Part shown: positions 1-7,284 of the stretch, in pieces | Layout: each line of letters opens with the position of its first letter | Numbering within the stretch: the first letter of the stretch is position 1 | From: Bacteroidales bacterium | GTDB taxonomy: Bacteria; Bacteroidota; Bacteroidia; Bacteroidales; P3 | DNA length: 10,066 nucleotides | NCBI GenBank assembly: GCA_017507285.1 | Contig: JAFWBF010000179.1 | Location: forward strand, 1-10,066 | Direction of reading: 5' to 3' | The notes under the pieces: generated by a model | Databases searched by the model: none | Told to the model about the DNA's origin: nothing | What the model saw: only the letters and a program-made list of their open reading frames with translations | Translations under genes and position numbers: made by a program

Positions 1-2
1 AT

Positions 3-569
3 ACCGATAAGCTGGTGTTTAGCTTTATAGACATCAACGCCTACCGCAAGGTGCAGAACAATATGGTTAAGGAAACGGGGTTGTTTACCAAGGATGATGT
101 ATGCCGGTGGGAGTTCACCCTGCAGCAGATGGAAGAGATGGCCATGCGGCTGGCTATGCTCCGCAACGGTTGGGCCTCTGAAGGCTGGGATATGGAGCTG
201 GCCACCTGTGGCGAAGCCTTCGACCTGGATAAGTACGGCATATCTCACAACCGCTGCATAGATGTCGAACTGATGAAACGTATATTTGCCCACGACAAGG
301 ACTTGGTGCATTACCTCAACTACGGCGAGCTGCCCAAGCCCCGCACCCTGTCGCTCTTCGGCGACGAGGAGCCACAGCCCAAACCTCTTACCGAAAAGCA
401 ACTAAAGGACAAAGGTCAACGTAAGGAGTGTGGCTGCATGGTGGCCAAAGACATAGGTATGTACAACACCTGTAGCCACTTCTGTGTATACTGCTATGCC
501 AATACCTCCAAGGAGCTTGTGGCCAAAAACCGTCAAAAGCACAATGTGGATAGCGAAAGCATAATATAA
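3..569 (+). CDS. DUF1848 family protein, C-terminal part (5' end outside window)
   Basis: The reading frame is open from the first complete codon at base 3, so the gene starts upstream of the window; the GTG at 15 is not a credible start because the family is usually around 300 residues and only about 188 are present. The N-terminal visible part (VFSFIDINAYRKVQNN) matches the mid-region of DUF1848 proteins. Near the C-terminus there is a CGC motif (codons at 429 and 435), then a conserved KDIGMYNTC stretch and the set C-S-H-F-C-V-Y-C (Cys codons at 471, 483, 492) followed by YAN. That is a CxxxCxxC pattern with an aromatic before the last Cys, as in radical SAM [4Fe-4S] sites, but located at the C-terminal end. 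The biochemical function of the family is unknown to me; an iron-sulfur cluster is an inference from the cysteines. The tail after the motif is polar and short. The gene converges on the ygiQ-like gene. Confidence 0.87.
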   Translation, partial: TDKLVFSFIDINAYRKVQNNMVKETGLFTKDDVCRWEFTLQQMEEMAMRLAMLRNGWASEGWDMELATCGEAFDLDKYGISHNRCIDVELMKRIFAHDKDLVHYLNYGELPKPRTLSLFGDEEPQPKPLTEKQLKDKGQRKECGCMVAKDIGMYNTCSHFCVYCYANTSKELVAKNRQKHNVDSESII

Positions 570-595
570 ACCGTTGGATGTATATCCTCAATCGT

Positions 596-640
596 AAAAA
601 ATAAGGCTTAATGTGCATAAAACATCAAGCCTTATTTCTT
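596..640. terminator. Bidirectional rho-independent terminator between DUF1848 and ygiQ-like genes
   Basis: The arm AAATAAGGCTT (599-609) is the exact reverse complement of AAGCCTTATTT (627-637). A further ATGT/ACAT pair (611-614 with 622-625) extends the stem after one mismatch, leaving a 7-base loop. An A6 run at 596-601 gives a T6 tract for minus-strand transcripts, so it is stronger for the ygiQ-like gene ending at 658; on the plus strand the tail TTATTTCTT is weaker. Its position between two converging stop codons fits a shared terminator. Confidence 0.85.
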
Positions 641-657
641 GTCAATACAACTGTTAT

Positions 658-2451
658 TTATCTTTTCCCGAATAGTTTTGGTATATATGCTTTGTTGTTC
701 GATTTCAGTAGTATGTTTTTTATTGTGTTTTTGTTTTCGGGTTTGTACCAAAAGAACATTATGTTTTGTTCTCGTTTTTCATTAGGATGTCGAGCCACAA
801 ACACCTTTTCCATTGTTGCGGGGTTGTAGCCGGTGTAGTACATTTCGGTTGCCAACGTCATAGGGGTGGGGGTGAAGTCCTGTATTTGTTCCAAACGGTA
901 TCCCATATCTTTCATTTTTACAGCCAGCTCTGCCATGTCGGTAAGTGTACATGAGGGGTGCGACGATATGAAGTATGGTATCAGCTGTTGGTTTCTTTTG
1001 GCTTCGTGGCAAATGCTGTCGAACTCTTTTTTTATCTGAACAAACATTCCAAACGAGGGCTTTCGCATTGTTTGCAGTACTTTTTCGGATGTGTGTTCGG
1101 GTGCCACTTTCAGCCTTCCCGATACATGGTTGAGCACTACCTGCTTGAAGTAGTCTCGACCGTGGTTGTTTGTTGTAAATAGGTCGTAGCGTATTCCGCT
1201 GCCAATGTAGGCATGTTTTATGTAGGGTAGGGCATCTACTTTTTGGTAAAGGTCTAGTAGAGGCCTATGGTCGGAGTTTAGGTTTTTGCAGTGTACGGGG
1301 TGTATGCACGAGTAGCGTGTACATTTGCGGCACAAATTGGTGTCTCGACCTTTCATCATATACATATTTGCCGATGGACCTCCTAAGTCGCTAAGCACAC
1401 CGCGAAAGTCGGGCAGCTGCGATATTTGTTCTATTTCTGCCATTATTGATTTTTCTGATCGGCTTACAATCTGTTTGCCTTGATGGGCCGATATGGTGCA
1501 AAACGAGCATCCACCAAAGCAACCACGATGGATGTTTACCGAAAATTTTATCATTTCGTAGGCCGGTATAGCTCCGCGTTTTGTGTATTTAGGGTGTGGC
1601 ACACGCATGTATGGCAGCTCGTAGTACGAGTCGAGCTCCTCTTGAGTGAAAGGGCTGTGAGGCTGATTTACCACAATGTATTTTTTGCCTATAGGTTGTA
1701 CCAGCCTGCAGGCTTCTATTTTGTTGCTTTCAATCTCTATTGTATGGAAGTTCAAAGCCTGTGTTTTTTTGTCGGCAAGGCATTTCTCATGAGACTGCAG
1801 GTATATCGTTTCTAGGTTGTCGGCGTGAGGTACATTGTTTGTCAGGTAGCCTATTTGAGGTAGTTTGTTTATCTCTTCTTTAGGCGCTTTGCGTTCTATC
1901 AGGTGGGCGATGTCCACTATTGTGCGTTCACCCATGCCATATACCAGTATGTCGGCTGGTGTTTCGGCCACTATGGATGGTTTTAGGCAGTTGTCCCAAT
2001 AGTCGTAGTGCGAAAATCTGCGCATAGAGGCTTCTATACCGCCTATCACTATTGGGGTGTCGGGGTATAGCTGTTTGAGAATTTTGGTGTATACGTATGT
2101 AGCTCTGTCGGGTCTGAAGCCTGCTTCGCCTCCCGGAGTGTAGGCATCGTTGGAGCGTAGGCGTTTGGCAGCGGTGTAGTGGTTAACCATGCTGTCCATA
2201 CATCCCGATGTTATGCCAAAGAACAATCGTGGTTGTCCCAGCTTTTTGAAATCGCGTAGGTCGTCGCGCCAGTTGGGCTGTGGAAGTATGGCCACTCTGT
2301 AGCCGGCACTCTCCAGCACACGGCCTATCACAGCATGGCCAAAACTAGGGTGGTCGATATATGCATCGCCCGAAACTATTATTATATCCACATAGTCCCA
2401 GCCTCGTTCCTGTATCTCTTTGGCTGTTATTGGTAGAAAGGATTTGTTCAT
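658..2451 (-). CDS. YgiQ family radical SAM protein
   Basis: This 597-residue protein belongs to the YgiQ family of radical SAM enzymes, whose substrate is not established. The N-terminal domain (about 1-290) carries family-typical stretches such as VSGDAYIDHPSFGHA (26-40), QPNWRDD, TSGCMDSMVNHYT and IGGIEASMRRFSHYDYW (136-152). The radical SAM site is C311-x3-C315-x2-C318 within NIHRGCFGGCSFC, followed by the barrel. A second cysteine group, C374, C377, C382 and C388, follows and could bind an auxiliary metal or cluster. The length is shorter than E. coli YgiQ (about 740 residues), which has an extra C-terminal region. The start at 2451 is chosen over an in-frame ATG at 2496 because the latter lies inside the stem of the upstream terminator and would add a poly-lysine leader (YPKKKKL) absent from the family; the ATG at 2451 is preceded by an A9 tract rather than a Shine-Dalgarno. 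No clear promoter was seen in the 33 bases between terminator and start. Confidence 0.95.
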   Translation of the reverse strand: MNKSFLPITAKEIQERGWDYVDIIIVSGDAYIDHPSFGHAVIGRVLESAGYRVAILPQPNWRDDLRDFKKLGQPRLFFGITSGCMDSMVNHYTAAKRLRSNDAYTPGGEAGFRPDRATYVYTKILKQLYPDTPIVIGGIEASMRRFSHYDYWDNCLKPSIVAETPADILVYGMGERTIVDIAHLIERKAPKEEINKLPQIGYLTNNVPHADNLETIYLQSHEKCLADKKTQALNFHTIEIESNKIEACRLVQPIGKKYIVVNQPHSPFTQEELDSYYELPYMRVPHPKYTKRGAIPAYEMIKFSVNIHRGCFGGCSFCTISAHQGKQIVSRSEKSIMAEIEQISQLPDFRGVLSDLGGPSANMYMMKGRDTNLCRKCTRYSCIHPVHCKNLNSDHRPLLDLYQKVDALPYIKHAYIGSGIRYDLFTTNNHGRDYFKQVVLNHVSGRLKVAPEHTSEKVLQTMRKPSFGMFVQIKKEFDSICHEAKRNQQLIPYFISSHPSCTLTDMAELAVKMKDMGYRLEQIQDFTPTPMTLATEMYYTGYNPATMEKVFVARHPNEKREQNIMFFWYKPENKNTIKNILLKSNNKAYIPKLFGKR

Positions 2452-2484
2452 GAGTTTTTTTTTCTTCGGATAGGAGTTGTTGGC

Positions 2485-2528
2485 AAAAAAAAGCATGTCG
2501 TTTTTGGGTATAATGACATGCTTTTTTT
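2485..2528 (-). terminator. Rho-independent terminator after the PepSY-like gene
   Basis: On the minus strand a stem AAAAAAAGCATGTC / GACATGCTTTTTTT (2528-2515 with 2499-2486) encloses a 15-base loop and ends in a run of eight T (2492-2485). The core GCATGTC/GACATGC is perfect. It lies 22 bases past the stop codon of the gene ending at 2551 and 34 bases before the start at 2451. Because the A/T flanks are symmetrical it could also stop plus-strand transcription. Confidence 0.88.
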
Positions 2529-2550
2529 ATTATTTATGTGTTTGAAGTAA

Positions 2551-3597
2551 TTATTGTATGTCTCTTTCGTCTAGCGGACTAGCTACCAATCCTGTGAAGT
2601 TGCCGTTGTTGTCAAAAGTCATACGGGTGTATTGCAAGTCGCTTTTGCCTTTTACTTTCAACGAAATAACTACATAGAAGTACGATTTTGGGCGTTTGCC
2701 GGTTTCGGGATCTCTGTATTTCGAATCAAAGTCGTAGCGAACCATCTTCACAACCTTGTACTTTTCGCCTTTAAATTTCTCGGCCAAGTATTTAAGTATA
2801 GGACGCGAAAAACGTTCTTTTCTCATCACTGTACCGGTTTTGATAAGTTTGTTGTCGCCACCATAAACAGCTTCAAACTCGGCTTTGTTTCTGTTTGAGA
2901 AGTAGGCCACACCACCATCGTCTCTCGATACCCAAAATGGTCCTTTTGCCACTCTTGTTTTTGGATTTCTTTTTTCGAAATCTTGTACCATAGCTTTGGG
3001 AGGATTGTATTTGTTGGCATCGTCGTCCTTATCTTTACGCCATCTTGGTTTTTTGCCTTCGGTTTTTCCTTCGTTGTCTCGTTCGTCAATTATCTCGCCG
3101 TTTTCGGGATTTTTACGAGCATCAAAGTCGCGTTTTACAACTACCGGGTCGGGTGCATTGTTTTTCAATAGCTTTCCTCTTGTATCAAATACAAGCTCAT
3201 AGTCATTAGCTCCCAATCCTTTCATGGCAATAATCAGTCGGTAGTAGTTATCGCCACTCATCTCTTCAACGTATTCTGATGATTTGATGCGGTATCCCGG
3301 ATAGTTGTTGTCGAAATATGTGTTTACCAATGTAGGCATTTCTTCTACACTAACGGGAAATGAGCTGTATTGCCAATCGCCGGCATCGGTAAAGAATGAT
3401 TTACCTGCTTGTCCGTCAACGACCAATTCGGCAATGTATTGTCCCGGGTTTTGAAACCAACTTTTAACTTTGTACGATTTATATGTGTTTTCCAATGCCA
3501 ATAGTACAGCTTTTGGCACTTCCGACTCTTTGATTTTTGTTTGAGCAGTGGCTAAAACACATATACTCATCAATGTAATAAAAACTATTTTTTTCAT
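2551..3597 (-). CDS. Exported PepSY-like (DUF2874-type) protein with two duplicated modules
   Basis: A 348-residue protein with a clear Sec signal peptide: MKK, a hydrophobic core IVFITLMSICVL, and a likely cleavage at ATA-Q (residue 18/19). There is no lipobox, so it is expected to be periplasmic. Residues about 24-80 and 84-146 form a first pair of PepSY-like units, each starting with an alpha-helix that begins with V/P-x-L (VPKAVLLALENTY; EEMPTLVNTYFDNNYP) followed by beta strands ending in a short FD-x-x-G-x-L turn. A highly charged linker (about 155-196, rich in K, R, D, E) leads to a second pair at about 198-258 and 262-338 with the same helix-plus-strands pattern (ending MTFDNNGNFTG). 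Bacteroidota proteins of this kind are annotated as putative beta-lactamase-inhibitor-like PepSY domains; the ligand is unknown. It follows purA by 59 bases with no terminator between, so it may be co-transcribed, and a terminator closes it downstream. The four-unit reading is my alignment by eye. Confidence 0.85.
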   Translation of the reverse strand: MKKIVFITLMSICVLATAQTKIKESEVPKAVLLALENTYKSYKVKSWFQNPGQYIAELVVDGQAGKSFFTDAGDWQYSSFPVSVEEMPTLVNTYFDNNYPGYRIKSSEYVEEMSGDNYYRLIIAMKGLGANDYELVFDTRGKLLKNNAPDPVVVKRDFDARKNPENGEIIDERDNEGKTEGKKPRWRKDKDDDANKYNPPKAMVQDFEKRNPKTRVAKGPFWVSRDDGGVAYFSNRNKAEFEAVYGGDNKLIKTGTVMRKERFSRPILKYLAEKFKGEKYKVVKMVRYDFDSKYRDPETGKRPKSYFYVVISLKVKGKSDLQYTRMTFDNNGNFTGLVASPLDERDIQ

Positions 3598-3656
3598 CTA
3601 TTTTCAACTTTGAATGTTATCTTTGGCTTATAACGACCAAATGTTATTATTATTGT

Positions 3657-4949
3657 CTATCTGAATAAAACATCTTTTCTGTCGGGACTTATTGATATTG
3701 CTTTTACCGGTACTCCAATCAGTTTTTCCAATGTTTTTAGATACGATTGCAAGCTTTCGGGCAGTTTGTCGAATGATGGTGTTCCTTTCAGGTCGCATTT
3801 CCATCCTTTATATTTATTGTATTGGGGCAATATCTCAACCGAGTTGAATTCGAAAGGTATTTCTTCGGTTGTTTTGCCATCGATGGAATATTTTTCGCAC
3901 ACCTTTACTTCGTCAAATTCGTTCAACACATCTATTTTTGTAACAAATAGGTCTGTAACGCCGTTTAGCATGCAGGCGTATTTCAGAGCCGGTACGTCAA
4001 TCCATCCGCATCGACGTGGGCGACCGGTGGTAGAACCAAATTCGTTGCCTCTTTGGCGTAACTCTTCGCCGTCGTTGTCGAAAAGTTCGGTGGGGAATGG
4101 GCCTGCACCTACACGTGTACAGTAGGCTTTGGTTATTCCCATCACACGTCCTATTTTGGATGGGGCTACTCCCAATCCGGTACAAACGCCGGCTGTTACG
4201 GTGCTCGACGAGGTTACGAAAGGATAAGAACCAAAGTCTATATCCAGCATAGACCCTTGTGCTCCTTCGGCCAATACTTTCATGCCTTTTTTCAAACAGT
4301 CGTTAAGGAAGTATTCGCTATTGATGAGTTGGAATGCTTTTAGTATTTCCAACGATTCGAACCATTTGTTTTCATACTCTTCCAAAGTCATATCATCAAT
4401 ACGGAAGTTGGCTACATCAAATTTCAATGTTTTGGCTAGCTGCACGTGTTGAAACTTTTGTAGTTCGTATTTTTCTTTGAAATCAAATTCCATTATGTCG
4501 CCTACACGTAGCCCGGCGCGTGCTATCTTGTCGGTATAAGCCGGCCCTATTCCTTTGAGGGTCGACCCTATTTTGGCACTACCCTTGGCCTGCTCGTTGG
4601 CAGCATCCAGCATACGGTGTGATGGAAGTATGAGGTGGGCTTTTTTTGATATGTATAAGTTCTTGGTTGCATCAACGTTGCGACGTTTCAAATGCTCTAT
4701 TTCTTTGGCGAATATATATGGATCAACCAATACTCCATTTCCAATAACGTTCTTTTTTTCTTCATGAAAAATTCCCGATGGAATAATGTGTAGCACATGT
4801 TTGATACCATTAAATTCGAGTGTATGTCCGGCATTTGGGCCTCCTTGGAATCGTGCGATAACGTCGTACTCGGGGGTCAATACATCTACAATTTTCCCTT
4901 TTCCTTCATCGCCCCATTGTAAACCTAGCAATACATCTACTTTACCCAT
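3657..4949 (-). CDS. purA: Adenylosuccinate synthase
   Basis: PurA catalyses GTP-dependent ligation of IMP and L-aspartate to adenylosuccinate, the first committed step to AMP, in the cytosol. The 430-residue length is normal for the family. The GTP-binding loop WGDEGKGK occupies residues 12-19, giving the catalytic D14 and phosphate-binding K17; GGPNAGHT follows with the catalytic H42. Further family signatures are GSTLKGIGPAYTDKIAR, EGAQGSMLDIDFGSYPFVTSS, GITKAYCTRVGAGPFPTE and STTGRPRRCGWID near the IMP and GTP sites. The ATG at 4949 is directly followed by the conserved VDVLLGLQWGDEGKGK start, so no alternative is needed. The leader is A/T-rich (AAAAATTAT before ATG) without a Shine-Dalgarno, as is usual in Bacteroidota. 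It lies 199 bases downstream of the 203-residue gene; I found no perfect TAnnTTTG box in that gap on this strand. Confidence 0.98.
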   Translation of the reverse strand: MGKVDVLLGLQWGDEGKGKIVDVLTPEYDVIARFQGGPNAGHTLEFNGIKHVLHIIPSGIFHEEKKNVIGNGVLVDPYIFAKEIEHLKRRNVDATKNLYISKKAHLILPSHRMLDAANEQAKGSAKIGSTLKGIGPAYTDKIARAGLRVGDIMEFDFKEKYELQKFQHVQLAKTLKFDVANFRIDDMTLEEYENKWFESLEILKAFQLINSEYFLNDCLKKGMKVLAEGAQGSMLDIDFGSYPFVTSSSTVTAGVCTGLGVAPSKIGRVMGITKAYCTRVGAGPFPTELFDNDGEELRQRGNEFGSTTGRPRRCGWIDVPALKYACMLNGVTDLFVTKIDVLNEFDEVKVCEKYSIDGKTTEEIPFEFNSVEILPQYNKYKGWKCDLKGTPSFDKLPESLQSYLKTLEKLIGVPVKAISISPDRKDVLFR

Positions 4950-5148
4950 ATAATTTTTTATTCGTTTTAAGTTTGTAATATTCTATAAATAAGCTGTATA
5001 AACAGCATTATGCTTTGCTAAAATGTCGTGCAAAACTTCTGCGAAATTAATAATTTTATTGGAAAATATTGCTACTATCATGCCAAAAGTTGCAAAAAAC
5101 TTTTCCCCAATTCTTTTATATTATTAATTGTCATAGTGTTATGCTTGT

Positions 5149-5760
5149 TTATTTTTCTCGTTCTTCTTTGAAACGCTCTATGAACTTTGGAAAGTCGGTA
5201 AGCGGGTAGAAGTTTTCCTTTTCCGGGTTTTCGGGGATAGGGCATATATCTAAGTATCCCAGTAGGGTGGCACAATCAAATTCGCCTATCATGGCTTCGA
5301 GTGTAACATATACGCCTACAAGCAAATCTTCATCATCGGTTTGTTGGTGTTTCAGTGCCACACGTACTCCCAATATGTCCGGTTCTTCTTCGTTTTCCAA
5401 ATGTTGGAAATACATCTTCTTTGTTTCGAAGAAATATTTTCCAAAGTGTACTTTTAGGTCTTCGCCACATGGCTGTTTGAAAGGTATAAACTCCCACCAG
5501 TCTATGTCCGGTGCGTTTTCCACCAGTTCCACTACATAGCGGAATAGTTCTATATCGCCTTCGGCACTGATGGTAAGGCGGCGGCCATTTTTGGTTTGCT
5601 CGCCCATGTCGAAAGTAAGACCATCGCAGTATGCTGTCAATTCTTGTTGCAGTTCGTCCAACAAAGCGGTTTGCTCGTCGTTGTCATATTCCGATAGCAT
5701 TGTAAGTCGTTCGTTGTTGGCCAAAAACCAATCCCAGAATTTATTTATCTTTTCGTTCAT
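5149..5760 (-). CDS. Conserved-looking protein of unknown function, 203 aa
   Basis: I do not recognise a named family with confidence. The protein is soluble: no signal peptide, no membrane segment, and strongly acidic overall. It opens with an aromatic helix (NKFWDWFLANNERL, 7-20), has a strand-rich middle with ISAEGDIELFRYVVELVENAPDIDWW (64-89) followed by EFIPFKQP, and a C-terminal region LEAMIGEFDCATLLGYLDICP (154-174). This arrangement resembles short Bacteroidota hypothetical proteins that look like DUF695-type domains, but that match is from memory and weak. The ATG at 5760 is the first in frame. It follows murB by 54 very A/T-rich bases without a terminator, so a murB co-transcript is plausible. 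Confidence 0.85.
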   Translation of the reverse strand: MNEKINKFWDWFLANNERLTMLSEYDNDEQTALLDELQQELTAYCDGLTFDMGEQTKNGRRLTISAEGDIELFRYVVELVENAPDIDWWEFIPFKQPCGEDLKVHFGKYFFETKKMYFQHLENEEEPDILGVRVALKHQQTDDEDLLVGVYVTLEAMIGEFDCATLLGYLDICPIPENPEKENFYPLTDFPKFIERFKEEREK

Positions 5761-5792
5761 AAATGTGTGTATATATTGTTCAAAGTTTATTC

Positions 5793-5806
5793 TATATAAT
5801 TATATA
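5793..5806. repeat. 14-bp A/T-only palindrome in the murB to 203-aa gene gap
   Basis: TATATAATTATATA (5793-5806) is a perfect palindrome lying inside a 30-base stretch made almost only of A and T, immediately past the murB stop codon. It has no T tract and no G/C pairs, so it is a poor terminator. It may simply reflect low-complexity spacer. Confidence 0.4.
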
Positions 5807-5814
5807 TATAATTG

Positions 5815-6828
5815 TTATATTATTATTGCTTCTTTTTCCAGCTGTACTCCAAATTTGCTTTCCACGTCGGCCACTATTGCGTTGGCAATGTTTACGACTT
5901 CGGTTCCGGTACATCCGCCTTTGTTGAACAGCACCAGGGCTTGTTTGTCGTAAACGCCCACCTTTCCCAAGCTGCGTCCTTTCCATCCGCATTGTTCTAT
6001 CAGCCATCCGGCAGCCAGCTTGTAGTGCTCGCCCGAGGGGTAGCATACTATGTTGGGATAGGTTGCTTTCAGTATTTCCAGTTGCGAGTGGGTGACGATA
6101 GGATTTTTAAAAAAGCTGCCTGCACTCCCTATTTCTTTGGGGTCGGGAAGTTTTTGCCGGCGTATATCGGCAATGCATTCGGCTATTTGCAGCGGAGTAG
6201 GGGAGGTGATGTTTCTATCGCAGAGCATGCTTGTAAGTGCACTGTAGTTTGTAGTTACTTCCATTGTTTTTGATAATGCAAATCCAACTGCAATAACAAT
6301 GTATTGGTCTTTAAGTTCATTTTTGAAAATGCTGTTGCGATATCCAAAGCGGCACTCTTTGTTTGTAAAAGTTTTTTTTGTGCCGGTGGCTATCTCGTAG
6401 GCTACCACATATTTTATTACATCTTTGGCTTCTCTGCCGTATGCCCCTACGTTTTGTATGGGCGCTGCTCCCACACAGCCGGGTATCTCCACCAGGTTTT
6501 CCAATCCGTAGTACCCTTGGCGTGTCATTGTCCATGCCAAGTTGCTCCATGTTTCGCCGGCAGCAGCCTCAACCACTGCTTCGTTATCGTTTTCCGAAAT
6601 TATGTTAATACCTTTGTTGGTGGGGTGTACCACTATTCCGTCAAAATCTTTTACAAACACGATGTTGCTACCACCACCCAATATCACAAAAGGACATTCT
6701 TTCAGTATGCCGTCGGCCAGCAAATGTTGCAGGTCTTCTTCGCTACTTACTTCTGCATACTTGCTTGCGCAAACGTCTATTCCAAAAGTATTGTATGCCT
6801 TCAGTGAAATGTTTTCTTTGATATCCAT
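5815..6828 (-). CDS. murB: UDP-N-acetylenolpyruvoylglucosamine reductase
   Basis: MurB is the FAD-dependent cytosolic enzyme that reduces UDP-GlcNAc-enolpyruvate with NADPH to UDP-MurNAc, the second step of peptidoglycan precursor synthesis. The 337-residue protein has the family order: NTFGID (13-18), the FAD-binding loop ILGGGSNIVF (49-58), NLVEIPGCVGAAPIQNVGAYG (111-131), CRFGYRNSIFK (159-169) with the expected active-site Arg at 164, GSAGSFFKNP (234-243) with the proton-donor Ser at 238, and a C-terminal LEKE segment (330-333) supplying the conserved Glu. The YRNSIFK element and the roughly 340-residue length are those of E. coli-like type I MurB. I place the start at 6828 (MDIKENISL); an upstream in-frame ATG at 6912 would extend the protein through the promoter found at 6876-6906 and add residues not typical of the family. 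It appears to head the minus-strand block. Confidence 0.97.
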   Translation of the reverse strand: MDIKENISLKAYNTFGIDVCASKYAEVSSEEDLQHLLADGILKECPFVILGGGSNIVFVKDFDGIVVHPTNKGINIISENDNEAVVEAAAGETWSNLAWTMTRQGYYGLENLVEIPGCVGAAPIQNVGAYGREAKDVIKYVVAYEIATGTKKTFTNKECRFGYRNSIFKNELKDQYIVIAVGFALSKTMEVTTNYSALTSMLCDRNITSPTPLQIAECIADIRRQKLPDPKEIGSAGSFFKNPIVTHSQLEILKATYPNIVCYPSGEHYKLAAGWLIEQCGWKGRSLGKVGVYDKQALVLFNKGGCTGTEVVNIANAIVADVESKFGVQLEKEAIII

Positions 6829-6875
6829 GTAATTTTCAGTTATTTGTATGCTTGTCTGTCCCAATGATAATGGTA

Positions 6876-6906
6876 CAAAGATACACAAATATTTTTGTTC
6901 GACCAA
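6876..6906 (-). promoter_or_regulatory. murB promoter, Bacteroidota type
   Basis: On the minus strand TTGG (6906-6903) is followed after exactly 19 bases by TATCTTTG (6883-6876), a perfect match to the Bacteroidota housekeeping sigma -7 consensus TAnnTTTG with the expected -33 spacing. Transcription should begin near 6870, giving a leader of about 40 bases before the ATG at 6828. It also decides the murB start, because the longer reading frame would cross it. Confidence 0.8.
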
Positions 6907-7276
6907 TAGCATTGCAAAATTTTGTCCAAAACTTACGCTTCTACGAACGCAGGGGGTTCTACGTTTTTTATACCCTATTGTCGTTGGTGTGATGGTAGGG
7001 TATGGTGGCGTTGGTGGTATACCATCAGTAGTTGATACATTATGTTATTGATATTCCTTTCCTTGTATTTCTGCTAAAAAGCCACGCCATCGCCATAAAT
7101 TTTGCCTCCCGATCCGGTTGAATTTTCCTCGTGAGGGAAATTTATCTGCCTCACGATGTAGTTATCATTCCCTCGTGAGGGAATTTTTATGTGTTCGAAA
7201 GGACGTTAAATAGCCGTTGCAGGTCAAAATAAAATATTATTTTCTGCGTTTATAACCGTATGTGAAAAAAAAGTCG
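6907..7276. other. Non-coding part of the murB/porD divergent region
   Basis: No gene is supported here: frames are short and lack family features. It holds several repeats. ATACCCTA (6970-6977) pairs with TAGGGTAT (6996-7003); TGATGGTA (6990-6997) pairs with TACCATCA (7020-7027); GGTATACC (7016-7023) is a perfect palindrome; TTCTACG is directly repeated at 6939-6945 and 6957-6963. The overlapping arms mean that alternative structures could form. The CCTCGTGAGG cluster at 7121-7189 is listed separately. Confidence 0.6.
7121..7189. repeat. Cluster of three TCGTGAGG/CCTCACGA elements forming two hairpins
   Basis: The 8-mer TCGTGAGG occurs at 7129-7136 and 7173-7180, and its exact reverse complement CCTCACGA at 7149-7156. 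Both direct copies sit in near-palindromes: AATTTTCCTC-GT-GAGGGAAATT (around 7121-7141, one G-T wobble) and ATTCCCTC-GT-GAGGGAAT (7167-7184, perfect arms around GT). The second is followed by TTTTT (7184-7188), so on the plus strand it has the form of a short terminator, although no plus-strand gene precedes it. Function is unknown: protein-binding palindromes, a dispersed intergenic repeat, or the end of a small RNA are all possible. Confidence 0.7.
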
Positions 7277-7284
7277 TACATTTG
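7277..7284 (+). promoter_or_regulatory. Putative porD promoter -7 box within an 18-bp imperfect palindrome
   Basis: TACATTTG is a perfect match to TAnnTTTG, 35 bases before the porD ATG at 7320. No good -33 element is found at the standard 19-21 base distance. The box lies within GTCGTACATTTGCACGAC (7273-7290), whose outer arms GTCGT/ACGAC are exact and in which 7 of 9 symmetric pairs match, so a regulator could cover the promoter. An A8 run (7265-7272) sits just upstream. Confidence 0.6.

Noticed and set aside
2452..2496. Longer N-terminus for the YgiQ-like protein from the ATG at 2496
   Set aside because: That ATG lies within the terminator stem at 2485-2528, and the added residues are a low-complexity leader not seen in the family.
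3618..3625. TATCTTTG on the plus strand between purA and the PepSY-like gene
   Set aside because: It matches the -7 consensus, but on this strand it would drive antisense transcription into purA and it has no -33 partner that I could find; probably chance.
5085..5104. AAAAGTT/AACTTTT hairpin downstream of the 203-aa gene as a terminator
   Set aside because: The stem is almost all A-T and no T tract follows on the minus strand.
5793..5806. A/T palindrome as a replication origin element
   Set aside because: It is isolated low-complexity sequence with no DnaA-box cluster or replication gene nearby.
6829..6912. Longer N-terminus for MurB from the ATG at 6912
   Set aside because: The extension overlaps a perfect Bacteroidota promoter (6876-6906) that would place transcription start inside it.
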